DNA from: Firmicutes bacterium UBA1739
GTDB lineage: Bacteria > Bacillota > Clostridia > Peptostreptococcales > Anaerovoracaceae
DNA: 64,000 bases
Reading direction: 5' to 3'
NCBI GenBank assembly: GCA_002315385.1
Contig: DCHZ01000023.1
Span: forward strand, 19,333-83,332
Shown: positions 28,248 to 37,550 of the stretch, piece after piece
How positions within the stretch are numbered: the stretch's first letter is position 1
How the letters are laid out: each line of letters opens with the position of its first letter
The notes under the pieces: model-generated
What the model was told of the DNA's origin: nothing
Databases searched by the model: none
What the model saw: the letters and a program-made list of their open reading frames with translations, nothing else
Translations under genes and position numbers: made by a program

Positions 28248-28559
28248 ATGACAGAAAATAAAGAAAACATAAGACCCGGTTCCGAAGAATTTGATGATGA
28301 CGAAAGATTCATTACTCTGGGATTCGATGACGGAAATGATATAGAATGTGAAATACTGGGCATTTTTGAAGTTAAAGGAAAAGAATATATCGCACTTTTG
28401 CCCGATGACGGTACGGATGATGTATATCTCTATGGATATAAGGAAGTCGGCGAGGATGAATTTGAGATTATCGATATTGAAGATGATAAAGAGTTCGAGC
28501 TTGTAGCGGCAGAATTTGACAAACTGACAATGGAAGAAATCATTGATACCGAAGAATAG
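28248..28559 (+). CDS. DUF1292 domain protein
   Basis: A 103-residue, strongly acidic protein. The segment FITLGFDDGNDIECEILGIFEVKGKEYIALLP and the VYLYGYKE strand match the DUF1292 family that is frequent in Firmicutes and has no assigned biochemical role. GGGAGG lies before ATG 28248. Confidence 0.88.
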   Translation: MTENKENIRPGSEEFDDDERFITLGFDDGNDIECEILGIFEVKGKEYIALLPDDGTDDVYLYGYKEVGEDEFEIIDIEDDKEFELVAAEFDKLTMEEIIDTEE

Positions 28560-28583
28560 AACAGAATAATAATGAATCAGCCT

Positions 28584-28651
28584 GTCCGGAGTATCTGAAA
28601 GTAAGAGAAAGCAGTCAAATGCTTTGATTACTTATTCAGACAATTCCGGAC
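28584..28651. terminator. Long imperfect hairpin between converging genes
   Basis: GTCCGGA and TCCGGAC form the base; TCTGAA/TTCAGA, AGTAA/TTACT and AAAGCA/TGCTTT continue the stem around a small loop. The tail (CTTTCTGATT) is only weakly T-rich, so it is a probable rather than certain terminator. Confidence 0.55.
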
Positions 28652-28679
28652 TTTCTGATTATTTAAATAACATAGGATA

Positions 28680-28883
28680 TTATTCCTGCTCAGCCGTTGT
28701 TTCTGACGGGAACAGATATGTGATATCGTAAATACCCGCAAGCTCCACCAGAGCGAAAATGATTCGACTGAACAATGTCAGCTGGCCTCCGAATATTGAA
28801 GCCACCAGGTCGAAACCGAAAAAACCAATCAATCCCCAGTTAAGGGCATCGATTATCATAAGAGAAAGTACTGCATATTTCAT
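28680..28883 (-). CDS. DUF378 family small membrane protein
   Basis: A 67-residue protein with two hydrophobic helices and the DUF378 pattern IDALNWGLIGFFGFDLVA and YDITYLF. ATG 28883 is chosen because AAGGAGG lies 7 bases upstream on the minus strand; a longer frame exists but has no such site. The function of the family is unknown. Confidence 0.88.
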   Translation of the reverse strand: MKYAVLSLMIIDALNWGLIGFFGFDLVASIFGGQLTLFSRIIFALVELAGIYDITYLFPSETTAEQE

Positions 28884-29070
28884 ATTTGTCCCTCCTTGTG
28901 CATCGGTTTTTTTGTGCATCTGTGCCGGAGTTTCAAAAAACAGTAACTCCGGCAGTTTGATTTTATTTATGGCGGAATAACCGCTAATACTGCCGTATCG
29001 TAAACCCGAATCTCTTCCAGACAAAACGATAGGCAATATACAGTATTATGCTCATCGAAACAAATTATTA

Positions 29071-29099
29071 TTCAAGAGCATATCGGTTTGTGTTATAAT
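29071..29099 (+). promoter_or_regulatory. Extended -10 promoter for the nucleoside kinase
   Basis: TGTTATAAT (29091-29099) is an extended -10 element; TTCAAG (29071-29076) is a weak -35 at 17-base spacing. Confidence 0.6.
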
Positions 29100-29133
29100 A
29101 TTATATAAATGTGTTTGGATTACGAGGTGAATT

Positions 29134-30819
29134 ATGGAAAATAAACGTGTGAATCTTATTATTAAAAAAAATGGAAAGTTTATTGAAAATCTGGAAGTGG
29201 ATGCCGGCACCCGTCTGGGTGACATAGGCCAAAAGTACGATACCGATCCTTCCTGCAGAATTCTGGTAGTGAGTACGGGAAACAGAATCAGAGAGCTCAG
29301 TGATGAACTGAGAGCCACCACTAAATCCCTGGATTTTCTTACCGCAGAAAGCTTTGAGGGCTTCCGGGCTATTGAGAGAGCACTTTCTTTTATTCTTGTA
29401 AGAGCAGTCGGCGAAATAGCCGGAGCCAAGTCTGTAATAAAAATAGAACACGCTTTGGATAAAGGGCTTTTCTGCGAAATCGAGCCCTATCTGGGATGGC
29501 TTGATGAAGAAATGATAGAGAAAATTAAAGAGAGAATGCAGTTTATTATTGCCGCCGACGAACCTTTTGAAAAATTCAAAATGCAGGTTGAGGATGCAAA
29601 AAAAATACTGTCCAACCACTATGATCCCCAGCAGACATATCTGCTGGATTTCAGAGACAAAAAAACCGCCAATGTTTACAGATGCGGATGGTGCTGGGAC
29701 TACTATTACGGAGCACTGCCTCTTTCAACCGGATTTGTCCCGGTGTTTGATTTAGTGCCTCTCGAATACGGTGCACTTTTGCGTCTTCCGGATGTAAAAA
29801 ACCCCAGAACATTGCCGAGAATGCAGCATGACAGAATGATGTTTGAAATGTACAGTGAATCTAATGCCATGCTGAGAACTATGCATATACCTTATGTATC
29901 CGCATTGGACAGAGCCATTATTAAGGGAAAAGAAAGAAAGCTGGTTCAGGTGTCGGAAGCTGTGCATGAAAAGAAGATTGCCCAGATAGCTGACTCAATA
30001 ATGACAACGAAAAAGCGGGTTGTTCTTATCGCGGGTCCGAGCTCCTCGGGAAAAACATCCTTTGCTCAGCGACTGGCGGTGCAGCTTAATGTTCACGGAA
30101 TAAAGGTAACCACTATTTCAACCGACGATTATTTTATTGACAGAAATCTGGTACAGAAGGATGAAGAGGGAAACTATCTGTTTGAAGAACTGGAAGCGGT
30201 AGATGTTGAATTGTTCAATTCTCAGCTTAATGCGATGCTGAAGGGGGAAGAAGTGGATGTACCGGTTTATGATTTTATAGAAGGGGTAAAAAAATTCGGA
30301 ACCAGAAAGACACAGCTCCTTCCTAACGAAACAATAATAATAGAAGGCATTCACGGTCTGAATGATGCATTGACACCGAATATCAGACCGAGAGATAAGT
30401 TTAAAATCTATATAAGTCCGCTGACCGCCCTGGGTATTGACTCCCACAACAGAATTCCGGCTTCGGATGCAAGATTATTCCGAAGACTTGTAAGAGACAG
30501 CAGAACAAGAGGCAGAAATGCAAGCGTCACTCTGCTCTCATGGAAGGATGTCAGAGCCGGAGAAGAAAAGAATATTTTCCCGTATCAGGAAGAAGCGGAT
30601 GTAATGTTTAATTCGGCCCTTCCGTATGAACTGGCGGTTTTAAAAAAATATGCGAAACCGCTGCTTGAAGAAGTCGGAGAAGACGATGAGGCTTACACCG
30701 AGGCCAGCAGACTGCTGAAGCTGCTCTCGTATTTCATGGAGCTGCCCGACGAAAGCGCTATCCTCAATAATTCTCTTTTGAAAGAATTCATCGGAGGAAG
30801 CTGCTTATTTAAAGAATAG
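29134..30819 (+). CDS. Nucleoside (uridine kinase-like) kinase with N-terminal TGS/ThrRS-like domains
   Basis: A 561-residue protein. The first 60 residues resemble a TGS domain (VNLIIKKNGKFIENLEVDAGTRLGDI), followed by a segment similar to the second additional domain of threonyl/alanyl-tRNA synthetases (about 70-200), and then a phosphoribulokinase/uridine kinase-like domain with P-loop GPSSSGKTS (about 301-309), TISTDDYF and RLVRDSRTRG. Such fusions are common in Clostridia and are annotated nucleoside kinase; the exact substrate is unproven. It precedes pcrA and ligA in the same direction. Confidence 0.85.
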   Translation: MENKRVNLIIKKNGKFIENLEVDAGTRLGDIGQKYDTDPSCRILVVSTGNRIRELSDELRATTKSLDFLTAESFEGFRAIERALSFILVRAVGEIAGAKSVIKIEHALDKGLFCEIEPYLGWLDEEMIEKIKERMQFIIAADEPFEKFKMQVEDAKKILSNHYDPQQTYLLDFRDKKTANVYRCGWCWDYYYGALPLSTGFVPVFDLVPLEYGALLRLPDVKNPRTLPRMQHDRMMFEMYSESNAMLRTMHIPYVSALDRAIIKGKERKLVQVSEAVHEKKIAQIADSIMTTKKRVVLIAGPSSSGKTSFAQRLAVQLNVHGIKVTTISTDDYFIDRNLVQKDEEGNYLFEELEAVDVELFNSQLNAMLKGEEVDVPVYDFIEGVKKFGTRKTQLLPNETIIIEGIHGLNDALTPNIRPRDKFKIYISPLTALGIDSHNRIPASDARLFRRLVRDSRTRGRNASVTLLSWKDVRAGEEKNIFPYQEEADVMFNSALPYELAVLKKYAKPLLEEVGEDDEAYTEASRLLKLLSYFMELPDESAILNNSLLKEFIGGSCLFKE

Positions 30820-30855
30820 AAAAAACTGACAGAATTAGGAGACAGAACAACAGAA

Positions 30856-33090
30856 ATGAATTACTTAGAAGGATTAAACGAGAAACAGAAAGAAGCCGTA
30901 TTGCACACTGAAGGACCGCTGCTGATAATTGCCGGTGCCGGGAGCGGAAAAACCGCAACCATGACAAGAAGGATTGCATATCTGATAGGAGAAAAAAATG
31001 TAAATCCGTATAATATCCTGGCAGTGACTTTTACGAACAAAGCAGCAAATGAGATGAAGGAGCGTATTGAAAAGCTTGTCAGCGACATCGGAGGGATGTG
31101 GGTTCTGACATTTCATGCGGCCTGTCTGAGATTTCTGAGAATGCACATAGACAAAATAGGATATACCAAAGACTTTACAATCTATGATGCCACTGATCAG
31201 AAAACCGTAATAAGAGAATGCATTTCTGAATTGAAGCTCTCCGAAAAAGAGTATCCCGTTGCATATATACAGTCAATAATCAGCGGAAGCAAGAACAAAG
31301 GTAATACCGCTGCAGAGTATAAGCTGAATTGTGAAGGATATAACGATCAGATTTATGCAGATATTTTTTCCAGATATGAGGAAAAGCTGAAACGCAATAA
31401 CGCCCTGGATTTCGATGATATTCTTCTCAGAACCGTGGAGCTGTTTAAAAAGTTTCCTGAGGTACTGGAGTATTATGCAAACAGATTTCAGCATATTATG
31501 GTGGATGAATATCAGGATACCAACGTCATTCAGTATGAAATAGTACATATGCTGGCAGGAGTACACAACAATATCTGTGTAGTCGGAGATGAAGATCAAT
31601 GTATCTATCAATGGAGAGGTGCAAGCATCCGGAATATTCTGGAGTTTGAGAAGGACTTCCCCGGTGCAAAAATACTGAAGCTTGAGCAGAACTACAGATC
31701 TACCGTAAATATTCTGAACGGAGCAAATTCTGTAATAAAGAATAATTTCGAAAGAAAAGGAAAAACTCTCTGGACCGATAAAACGGAAGGAGAAAAAATC
31801 CGGGTATACAGAGCATATACCGACAAAGACGAGGCATATTATATAACAAGAGAGATAAAAAAACTGATAGAAAAAGACTACAGCTATGCGGATATGGCGG
31901 TGCTTTACAGAGCACATTCGCAATCAAGGACTCTTGAGGAAGCCTTCACGAAAATGGATATTCCCTATCGGGTATTAGGCGGAACGAGGTTCTACGACAG
32001 AAAAGAGATAAAAGACATAATGTCATATTTACGGCTGATTAACAATCCTCAGGATAATCTGGCTTTCAAACGTGCGGTAAACGAGCCGAAAAGAGGCGTG
32101 GGAGAGCGTTCTGTGGAAAAGCTTGAAGCCCTGGCACAGATAAACAAAATGGGCATGCTGGATGTTCTGGGAAAAGGCGGAGGAATTCAGGCACTCCCCA
32201 ATAAATGTGCGGATCAGGTAACCGAGTTTGCGTGTCTAATTGTGAAGTGCGGAGAGCTTCTTAAAACAGAGAAATTATCATCTGTATACGATATTGTATT
32301 AAAAGAATCCGGATATATGCCTGCTCTGGAAGCTCAGAATACCATTGAGGCTAAAGGACGAATAGAGAATCTCATGGAATTCAAGTCGGTAATATATGAT
32401 TTTGAAGATCAGAATCCCGAAGGTACACTGGATGAATTCCTGGAAAAAACAGCTCTTCTGACCGATATTGACAATCGCGATACAGAGGAAAATGCGGTTA
32501 CAATGATGACTCTTCACAGTGCAAAAGGTCTGGAATTCCCTGTGGTATTTATGCCGGGTATGGAAGAGGGAACCTTCCCTACCAGAAGAATATATGAATC
32601 AAACTCAGTACTGGAGGAAGAAAGACGCTTGTGTTATGTCGGAATGACCAGAGCAGAAGAGATTCTTTACATGATAAGTGCCACCGAGAGAATTGTGTTC
32701 GGAAGAAATGAGCTAAGAACAGATTCAAGATTTCTGGAAGAAATAGATTCAATGTATATTGCCAGACAGGATCTTAACAGCAATATAGGTGGATTTAACA
32801 GAAAAACTCAGAAAAGAACTGTTTATGATCCGCGAGACCAGAAGAGAAACCTCAGAATTCAACAGAGTGCAATAATAACCGCTTCGGCGGCAGACAGCGG
32901 AAAAACTCCGGCAGCTGAAATCCCAAAAACCGATTTTGTTCCGGGAGACAGAGTATACCATAAAAAATACGGAGAAGGCATGATAACTGATCTGGTTAAA
33001 GGAAAATCCGACAGTATGATCACGATTATTTTTGACGGAGCGGGAACTAAAGTTTTCGATGCTGATGTAGTGAAGCTGAAAAAACTGTAG
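30856..33090 (+). CDS. pcrA: ATP-dependent DNA helicase PcrA/UvrD
   Basis: A 744-residue superfamily 1 helicase that unwinds DNA during repair and rolling-circle replication. Motifs seen in order: Q motif LNEKQKEAV, Walker A GAGSGKT, FTNKAANEM (Ia), DEYQDTN (II), QWRGAS (III), LEQNYRST (IV), VTMMTLHSAKGLEFPVVF (V), and CYVGMTRA (VI). The C-terminal tail ends in a Tudor-like segment (GDRVYHKKYGEGMI) that contacts RNA polymerase in PcrA. ligA follows 19 bases on, the common Firmicutes pcrA-ligA order. Confidence 0.96.
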   Translation: MNYLEGLNEKQKEAVLHTEGPLLIIAGAGSGKTATMTRRIAYLIGEKNVNPYNILAVTFTNKAANEMKERIEKLVSDIGGMWVLTFHAACLRFLRMHIDKIGYTKDFTIYDATDQKTVIRECISELKLSEKEYPVAYIQSIISGSKNKGNTAAEYKLNCEGYNDQIYADIFSRYEEKLKRNNALDFDDILLRTVELFKKFPEVLEYYANRFQHIMVDEYQDTNVIQYEIVHMLAGVHNNICVVGDEDQCIYQWRGASIRNILEFEKDFPGAKILKLEQNYRSTVNILNGANSVIKNNFERKGKTLWTDKTEGEKIRVYRAYTDKDEAYYITREIKKLIEKDYSYADMAVLYRAHSQSRTLEEAFTKMDIPYRVLGGTRFYDRKEIKDIMSYLRLINNPQDNLAFKRAVNEPKRGVGERSVEKLEALAQINKMGMLDVLGKGGGIQALPNKCADQVTEFACLIVKCGELLKTEKLSSVYDIVLKESGYMPALEAQNTIEAKGRIENLMEFKSVIYDFEDQNPEGTLDEFLEKTALLTDIDNRDTEENAVTMMTLHSAKGLEFPVVFMPGMEEGTFPTRRIYESNSVLEEERRLCYVGMTRAEEILYMISATERIVFGRNELRTDSRFLEEIDSMYIARQDLNSNIGGFNRKTQKRTVYDPRDQKRNLRIQQSAIITASAADSGKTPAAEIPKTDFVPGDRVYHKKYGEGMITDLVKGKSDSMITIIFDGAGTKVFDADVVKLKKL

Positions 33091-33109
33091 TTTTGCAAGT
33101 GGTGAAAGT

Positions 33110-36100
33110 ATGGAAACTGACAATAAGATTAAAGAGCGCATGGAAGCGCTTAAAAAAGAAATTGAATATCATAATATCAGGTACTATGAAGAGGATGATT
33201 CCGAAATCAGTGATGCGGAATATGATAAACTGTCTGTTGAACTGAGAAATCTGGAGAAACAGTATCCGCAGTTTGCTGCGGCGGACAGCCCTACGGGTCG
33301 TGTCGGCGGCGGTGTGAAGCGCGAACTTAAAAAAGTTGAGCACGACATTCCCGTAATCAGTCTTCAGGACGGGTTTTCCATAGCCGAAATCAGAGCATTT
33401 TATGACAGAGTGACCGATGAGCTGGGAAGTACTGTTTTTGTAGTTGAGAAAAAGATTGACGGTCTGTCGGTGGTACTCAGATATCATGACGGTAAGCTTA
33501 CCGAAGCAATAACCAGAGGGGACGGTTCCACAGGGGAGAGTGTATACGAAAACTGTCTTGAAATAAGGGGACTGCCTGCCGAGATCGATGAAAAGCTGCC
33601 ATATCTGGAAGTTCGCGGAGAAGTATACATGACCCGGACGAATTTTGAAGAAGCTAACAGAAAACAGCGGGAAAAGGGCGGAAAGCTGTATCAGAATCAG
33701 AGAAATATTGCTGCAGGAACATTGAGGCAGCTTGACAGTGGCATTGTGAGAGAACGTGGACTTGATATTTTTGTTTTCAATCTGGAAATAAGTCAGGGGA
33801 AGGAGTTCTCATCCCATTCCGAAACTCTGGAATGGATGAAGGCTCAGGGATTTCCTGTTTCACCGGAATATAGAGTATGCAATAATTTTGAGGAAATACA
33901 GAATGCGATTAATCTGATAGAAAGCGACAGATGGGATCTGGAGTACGGTATTGACGGAGCTGTTATTAAGGTGGATTCACTGGAAGCAAGGAAAATGCTG
34001 GGAATGACCTCCAAGGTGCCGCGATGGGCTATAGCTTACAAATACGAGCCGGAAAAAAAGGAAACCCTGGTGGAGGACATATCTGTCAGGGTTGGCAGGA
34101 CCGGGAGAATTACTCCACTGGCGCTACTGAAGCCTGTAAGACTGGCGGGAAGTACCGTCAGCAAGGCAACGCTTCATAATCAGGATTATATCGATATGAA
34201 GGATATTAGAATAGGGGACACCGTAATAGTACAGAAGGCCGGAGATATCATTCCCGAGGTGGTAAGTGTAGTAAGTGAAAAAAGAAGCTCTTCAGCCCGA
34301 AAATTTGTTATCCCGCAATCCTGTCCCGTATGCGGCGGGCCGGTGGTGAGAGAAGAAGACGGAGCTCATCTTCGCTGCATAAGTGATGACTGCTACGGCA
34401 AACAGTTGCGTTCCCTCGAATACTTTGCCTCGAAAGATGCAATGAATGTGGAGGGACTGGGACAGAATAGCGTAAAAGCGTTATATGATGAAGGTTATCT
34501 TGAAAGCATTCCCGATATATTCAGGCTGAAAGAACACAGAGAGGCGTTAATTGAATCCGGAATAATCGGGAGAGAGAAGGCTGTGGATAATCTTCTTGAT
34601 GCGATAGAACGCTCCAAAAACAATGACATAAGCAGATTGATTACAGGCTTCGGAATCAGAAATATAGGAAAACAGTCTGCCAGGGTATTAATGCAGAGCT
34701 TCGGAAGCATAGAAGCTGTTATGAAGGCCGGTTTTGATGAGATACTGGCTCTCAGAGATTTCGGAAAAACCGGAGCGGCCGACGTGACAGGATTTTTTGA
34801 AAATGAAAAAAATATCCGTATGATTGATGAGTTAAGAGCACTGGGAGTAAATATGCGCTCTGAAGAAGCTTCGTCGGATATGAGATTTGCGGGAATGACC
34901 TTTGTACTTACCGGAACTTTGCCGGATATGACGAGACAGGAGGCTTCGGAGCTGATTCAGTCTTTCGGCGGCAAGGTATCCTCCGGCGTATCTAAAAAAA
35001 CAACTTACGTTTTAGCCGGAGAAGAAGCGGGAAGCAAGCTGACGAAGGCAAGAGACCTGGGAGTTCCGGTAATAACACAGCCGGACTTTGAAAAGATGAT
35101 TCAGAAAGAGAATGATGCTATGCAAGATGAGATAATAAGTGAAGAAATCCTTCCGATAGGGAAGCTGGACAGCAAACTGCTGAAAAAAACAGTATATGAG
35201 AATATCAGATTTAAACGGGAGGAAGTGACTCAGAGACCCGGCATTGGCGAGGACTGTGCTGTTATTAATTTCGGAGAATACGAGTGTGTGATGTCAACCG
35301 ATCCGATAACAGGTTCTCTGGAGGACATAGGCAAGCTGGCAATAGACGTGACTCTCAACGATATAGCTTCAAACGGCGTGGAGCCTTTGGGAATAATGCT
35401 GGCGGTGATGCTTCCGTATGGAACTAAGGTTTCGGATATAGACAGAATTATGAAACAGGCAGGAGAAGAAGCCGAAAAATATTCTTTGGAGATAATGGGA
35501 GGCCATACGGAAATTACAGAGGCGGTCAATCGTCCCGTGGTTGTATCAACTGCCATAGGAAGATGCGGAGCCGGCAAAAGTGTGGATTCTTCCAACATAA
35601 AAGCAGGGGACAGGATACTTGTCAGCAAGGAACTGGGCCTGGAGGGAATAGGAATAATCGCTAAAGAGAGAGCCGATAAGCTCAGAGATATTCTGTCAGA
35701 GGAAGAACTGGCGGAGGCACAGTCATTTATTGAAAAAACCAATGCTGTGGCAGAGGGCATACTGGCAGGCAGAGTCGGCGTGGACGGAATGCATGACATT
35801 ACTGAAGGCGGACTGCTGGGGGCGGTCTGGGAAATGTGCGAAACCTCCGGACTGGGTGCAAAAATAGATTTCAATGCCGTTCCGTTTTCCGACACGGGAA
35901 GAAAAATATGCGACTTCCTTGGAATAGATTTCCTGAGACTGATTTCCAGCGGATCTATGCTGATTGTTGCCGAACCCGGTAAAGCTGCGGAATTAGTATT
36001 AAGAGCCGGAGCGGAGGGCATCCTGATTACAGATATAGGAGAGATAACCGAATCGGGAAGAATGATGGTAAAAAACGGAAAGAACACCATAATAGAGCCT

Positions 36101-36136
36101 CCGGAGTCAGATGAATTATACAGAGCACTCAGATAA
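33110..36136 (+). CDS. ligA: NAD-dependent DNA ligase fused to an AIR-synthase (PurM)-like domain
   Basis: A single 1008-codon frame. Residues 1-670 are a complete LigA: adenylation Lys115 in KKIDGLS, OB domain, zinc finger CPVCGG...C, helix-hairpin-helix repeats, and a BRCT domain (MTFVLTGTLPDMTRQEA) ending near DFEKMI. Residues 671-1008 form a PurM/HypE-like ATP-binding protein with GIGEDCAVI, MSTDPITG, GGHTEITE and DGMHDITEGGLLG. The C-terminal cysteine of HypE is absent. Codon 671 is ATG (35120) with a weak AAAGAG before it, so separate internal initiation is also possible. Confidence 0.93.
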   Translation: METDNKIKERMEALKKEIEYHNIRYYEEDDSEISDAEYDKLSVELRNLEKQYPQFAAADSPTGRVGGGVKRELKKVEHDIPVISLQDGFSIAEIRAFYDRVTDELGSTVFVVEKKIDGLSVVLRYHDGKLTEAITRGDGSTGESVYENCLEIRGLPAEIDEKLPYLEVRGEVYMTRTNFEEANRKQREKGGKLYQNQRNIAAGTLRQLDSGIVRERGLDIFVFNLEISQGKEFSSHSETLEWMKAQGFPVSPEYRVCNNFEEIQNAINLIESDRWDLEYGIDGAVIKVDSLEARKMLGMTSKVPRWAIAYKYEPEKKETLVEDISVRVGRTGRITPLALLKPVRLAGSTVSKATLHNQDYIDMKDIRIGDTVIVQKAGDIIPEVVSVVSEKRSSSARKFVIPQSCPVCGGPVVREEDGAHLRCISDDCYGKQLRSLEYFASKDAMNVEGLGQNSVKALYDEGYLESIPDIFRLKEHREALIESGIIGREKAVDNLLDAIERSKNNDISRLITGFGIRNIGKQSARVLMQSFGSIEAVMKAGFDEILALRDFGKTGAADVTGFFENEKNIRMIDELRALGVNMRSEEASSDMRFAGMTFVLTGTLPDMTRQEASELIQSFGGKVSSGVSKKTTYVLAGEEAGSKLTKARDLGVPVITQPDFEKMIQKENDAMQDEIISEEILPIGKLDSKLLKKTVYENIRFKREEVTQRPGIGEDCAVINFGEYECVMSTDPITGSLEDIGKLAIDVTLNDIASNGVEPLGIMLAVMLPYGTKVSDIDRIMKQAGEEAEKYSLEIMGGHTEITEAVNRPVVVSTAIGRCGAGKSVDSSNIKAGDRILVSKELGLEGIGIIAKERADKLRDILSEEELAEAQSFIEKTNAVAEGILAGRVGVDGMHDITEGGLLGAVWEMCETSGLGAKIDFNAVPFSDTGRKICDFLGIDFLRLISSGSMLIVAEPGKAAELVLRAGAEGILITDIGEITESGRMMVKNGKNTIIEPPESDELYRALR

Positions 36137-36197
36137 ACAGAAAATGATGATGTAATAAAGTACAATGCGTAAGCAAATAACAGGCAAGGAGAATATG

Positions 36198-36911
36198 ATG
36201 AGAACAGACGGAAGAAAAAATAATGAGATAAGAAAAGCTGAAATTATTCCGGGTTATATTATGCATCCGGCGGGATCGGTACTTATCAGCATGGGAAACA
36301 CAAAAGTAATATGTACAGCTTCGGTAGAGGAAAAAACGGCTTCTCATCTAAAAGGAACCGGACAGGGCTGGGTTACTGCAGAGTACTCCATGCTTCCGGG
36401 ATCCACTGCCACCAGAAAACAAAGAGAACGAAAGAAGGTTGACGGAAGAAGTCAGGAAATTCAGAGACTGATAGGCAGAGCCCTCAGAAGTGTTGTGGAC
36501 ATGAATGCTATGGGAGAACGATCTGTCTGGATAGACTGTGATGTAATTCAGGCTGACGGCGGAACAAGAACGGCATCCATTACGGGCGCTTATGTGGCCC
36601 TGGTACTTGCTTTCAGAAAACTGAAGGAGGACGGAGTACTTGATGAAATACCGGTGAAGGGATATATTTCAGCCATCAGCGTGGGAATTATTGACGGAGA
36701 AATCAGGCTGGATCTGCCTTATGAAGAAGATTCCCGGGCGGAGGTGGATATGAATATAGTTATGAATGACAGAGGAGAGTATGTGGAGATTCAGGGTACT
36801 GCCGAAAACGGAACCTTTGATGCAGGGCAGCTCAGCTCTCTTCTTGAATATGCCGGAAAAGGATGTCGGGAATTAATTGCATTACAGAAAGAGGTGCTTG
36901 AAAATTGTTAA
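36198..36911 (+). CDS. rph: Ribonuclease PH
   Basis: RNase PH trims tRNA 3' ends by phosphorolysis. The 237-residue protein has [12 protein letters not shown] at the start, [14 protein letters not shown], the [19 protein letters not shown] phosphate-binding region and [16 protein letters not shown]. The frame starts earlier, but ATG 36198 is chosen: AAGGAG (36186-36191) is then 6 bases away, whereas ATG 36195 would be too close. The end overlaps rdgB by 7 bases. Confidence 0.95.
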   Translation: MRTDGRKNNEIRKAEIIPGYIMHPAGSVLISMGNTKVICTASVEEKTASHLKGTGQGWVTAEYSMLPGSTATRKQRERKKVDGRSQEIQRLIGRALRSVVDMNAMGERSVWIDCDVIQADGGTRTASITGAYVALVLAFRKLKEDGVLDEIPVKGYISAISVGIIDGEIRLDLPYEEDSRAEVDMNIVMNDRGEYVEIQGTAENGTFDAGQLSSLLEYAGKGCRELIALQKEVLENC

Positions 36912-37486
36912 CAGTTGTAGCGGCAACGCAAAATGAACATAAGCTCAGAGAATTGAGAGACATTCTGGAAAAGAGCGGGATGAAAGTAATATCACAAAAA
37001 GATGCGGGACTTGAAAAAACTGATGTGGAGGAAAACGGAGAAACCTTTGAACAAAACTCATTTATCAAAGCAGACGCAATTATGAGGCTGTCGGGAATGA
37101 TTGCTGTGGCGGATGATTCGGGACTTGAGGTGGACTTTCTCAACGGAGCACCGGGAGTGTATTCCGCAAGATATGCCGGAGAGCATAAAAGTGACCTCGA
37201 CAATAATAATAAGCTTTTAAAGGAACTCAGTGGTGTTGAGAACAGAAGAGCGAGATTTGTTTCCGTGGTTACCATGGTATATCCCGACGGCAGGGTAATA
37301 TACGCAAGAGGAGAATGTCCGGGAACTATTCTTGAAGCTCCGAGAGGAAAAGGAGGATTTGGTTACGATCCGCTGTTCCTGCCGGACGGCCTTGATAAAA
37401 CCTTTGCGGAGGTTACTCAGGAGGAAAAAAACTCAGTGAGCCACAGAGCAAAAGCTCTGGAGAAACTTGAGGAGCTGCTGAAATAG
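36905..37486 (+). CDS. rdgB: Non-canonical purine NTP pyrophosphatase (RdgB/HAM1)
   Basis: RdgB hydrolyses dITP, ITP and XTP to monophosphates, keeping damaged purines out of DNA and RNA. The 193-residue protein has [40 protein letters not shown], and [18 protein letters not shown] with SHRAKAL at the end. It starts at TTG 36905, inside the end of rph, with GAGGTG upstream. The rph-rdgB pairing is common in Firmicutes. Confidence 0.94.
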   Translation: MLTVVAATQNEHKLRELRDILEKSGMKVISQKDAGLEKTDVEENGETFEQNSFIKADAIMRLSGMIAVADDSGLEVDFLNGAPGVYSARYAGEHKSDLDNNNKLLKELSGVENRRARFVSVVTMVYPDGRVIYARGECPGTILEAPRGKGGFGYDPLFLPDGLDKTFAEVTQEEKNSVSHRAKALEKLEELLK

Positions 37487-37504
37487 CAGGTTATAGAATA
37501 AAAA

Positions 37505-37550
37505 AACGGCATATACTTCGATAAATCGGGGTCTATATGCCGTTGTTATT
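37505..37550. terminator. Bidirectional terminator between rdgB and yihY
   Basis: AACGGCATATA (about 37505-37515) pairs with TATATGCCGTT (about 37535-37545). A runs precede it and T residues follow, so it suits both converging transcripts. Confidence 0.85.

Noticed and set aside
35230..36165. 311-codon minus-strand ORF
   Set aside because: It is antisense to the conserved AIR-synthase-like part of the ligA fusion and is low in complexity (Ser/Pro/Ile-rich), as expected of a shadow frame.
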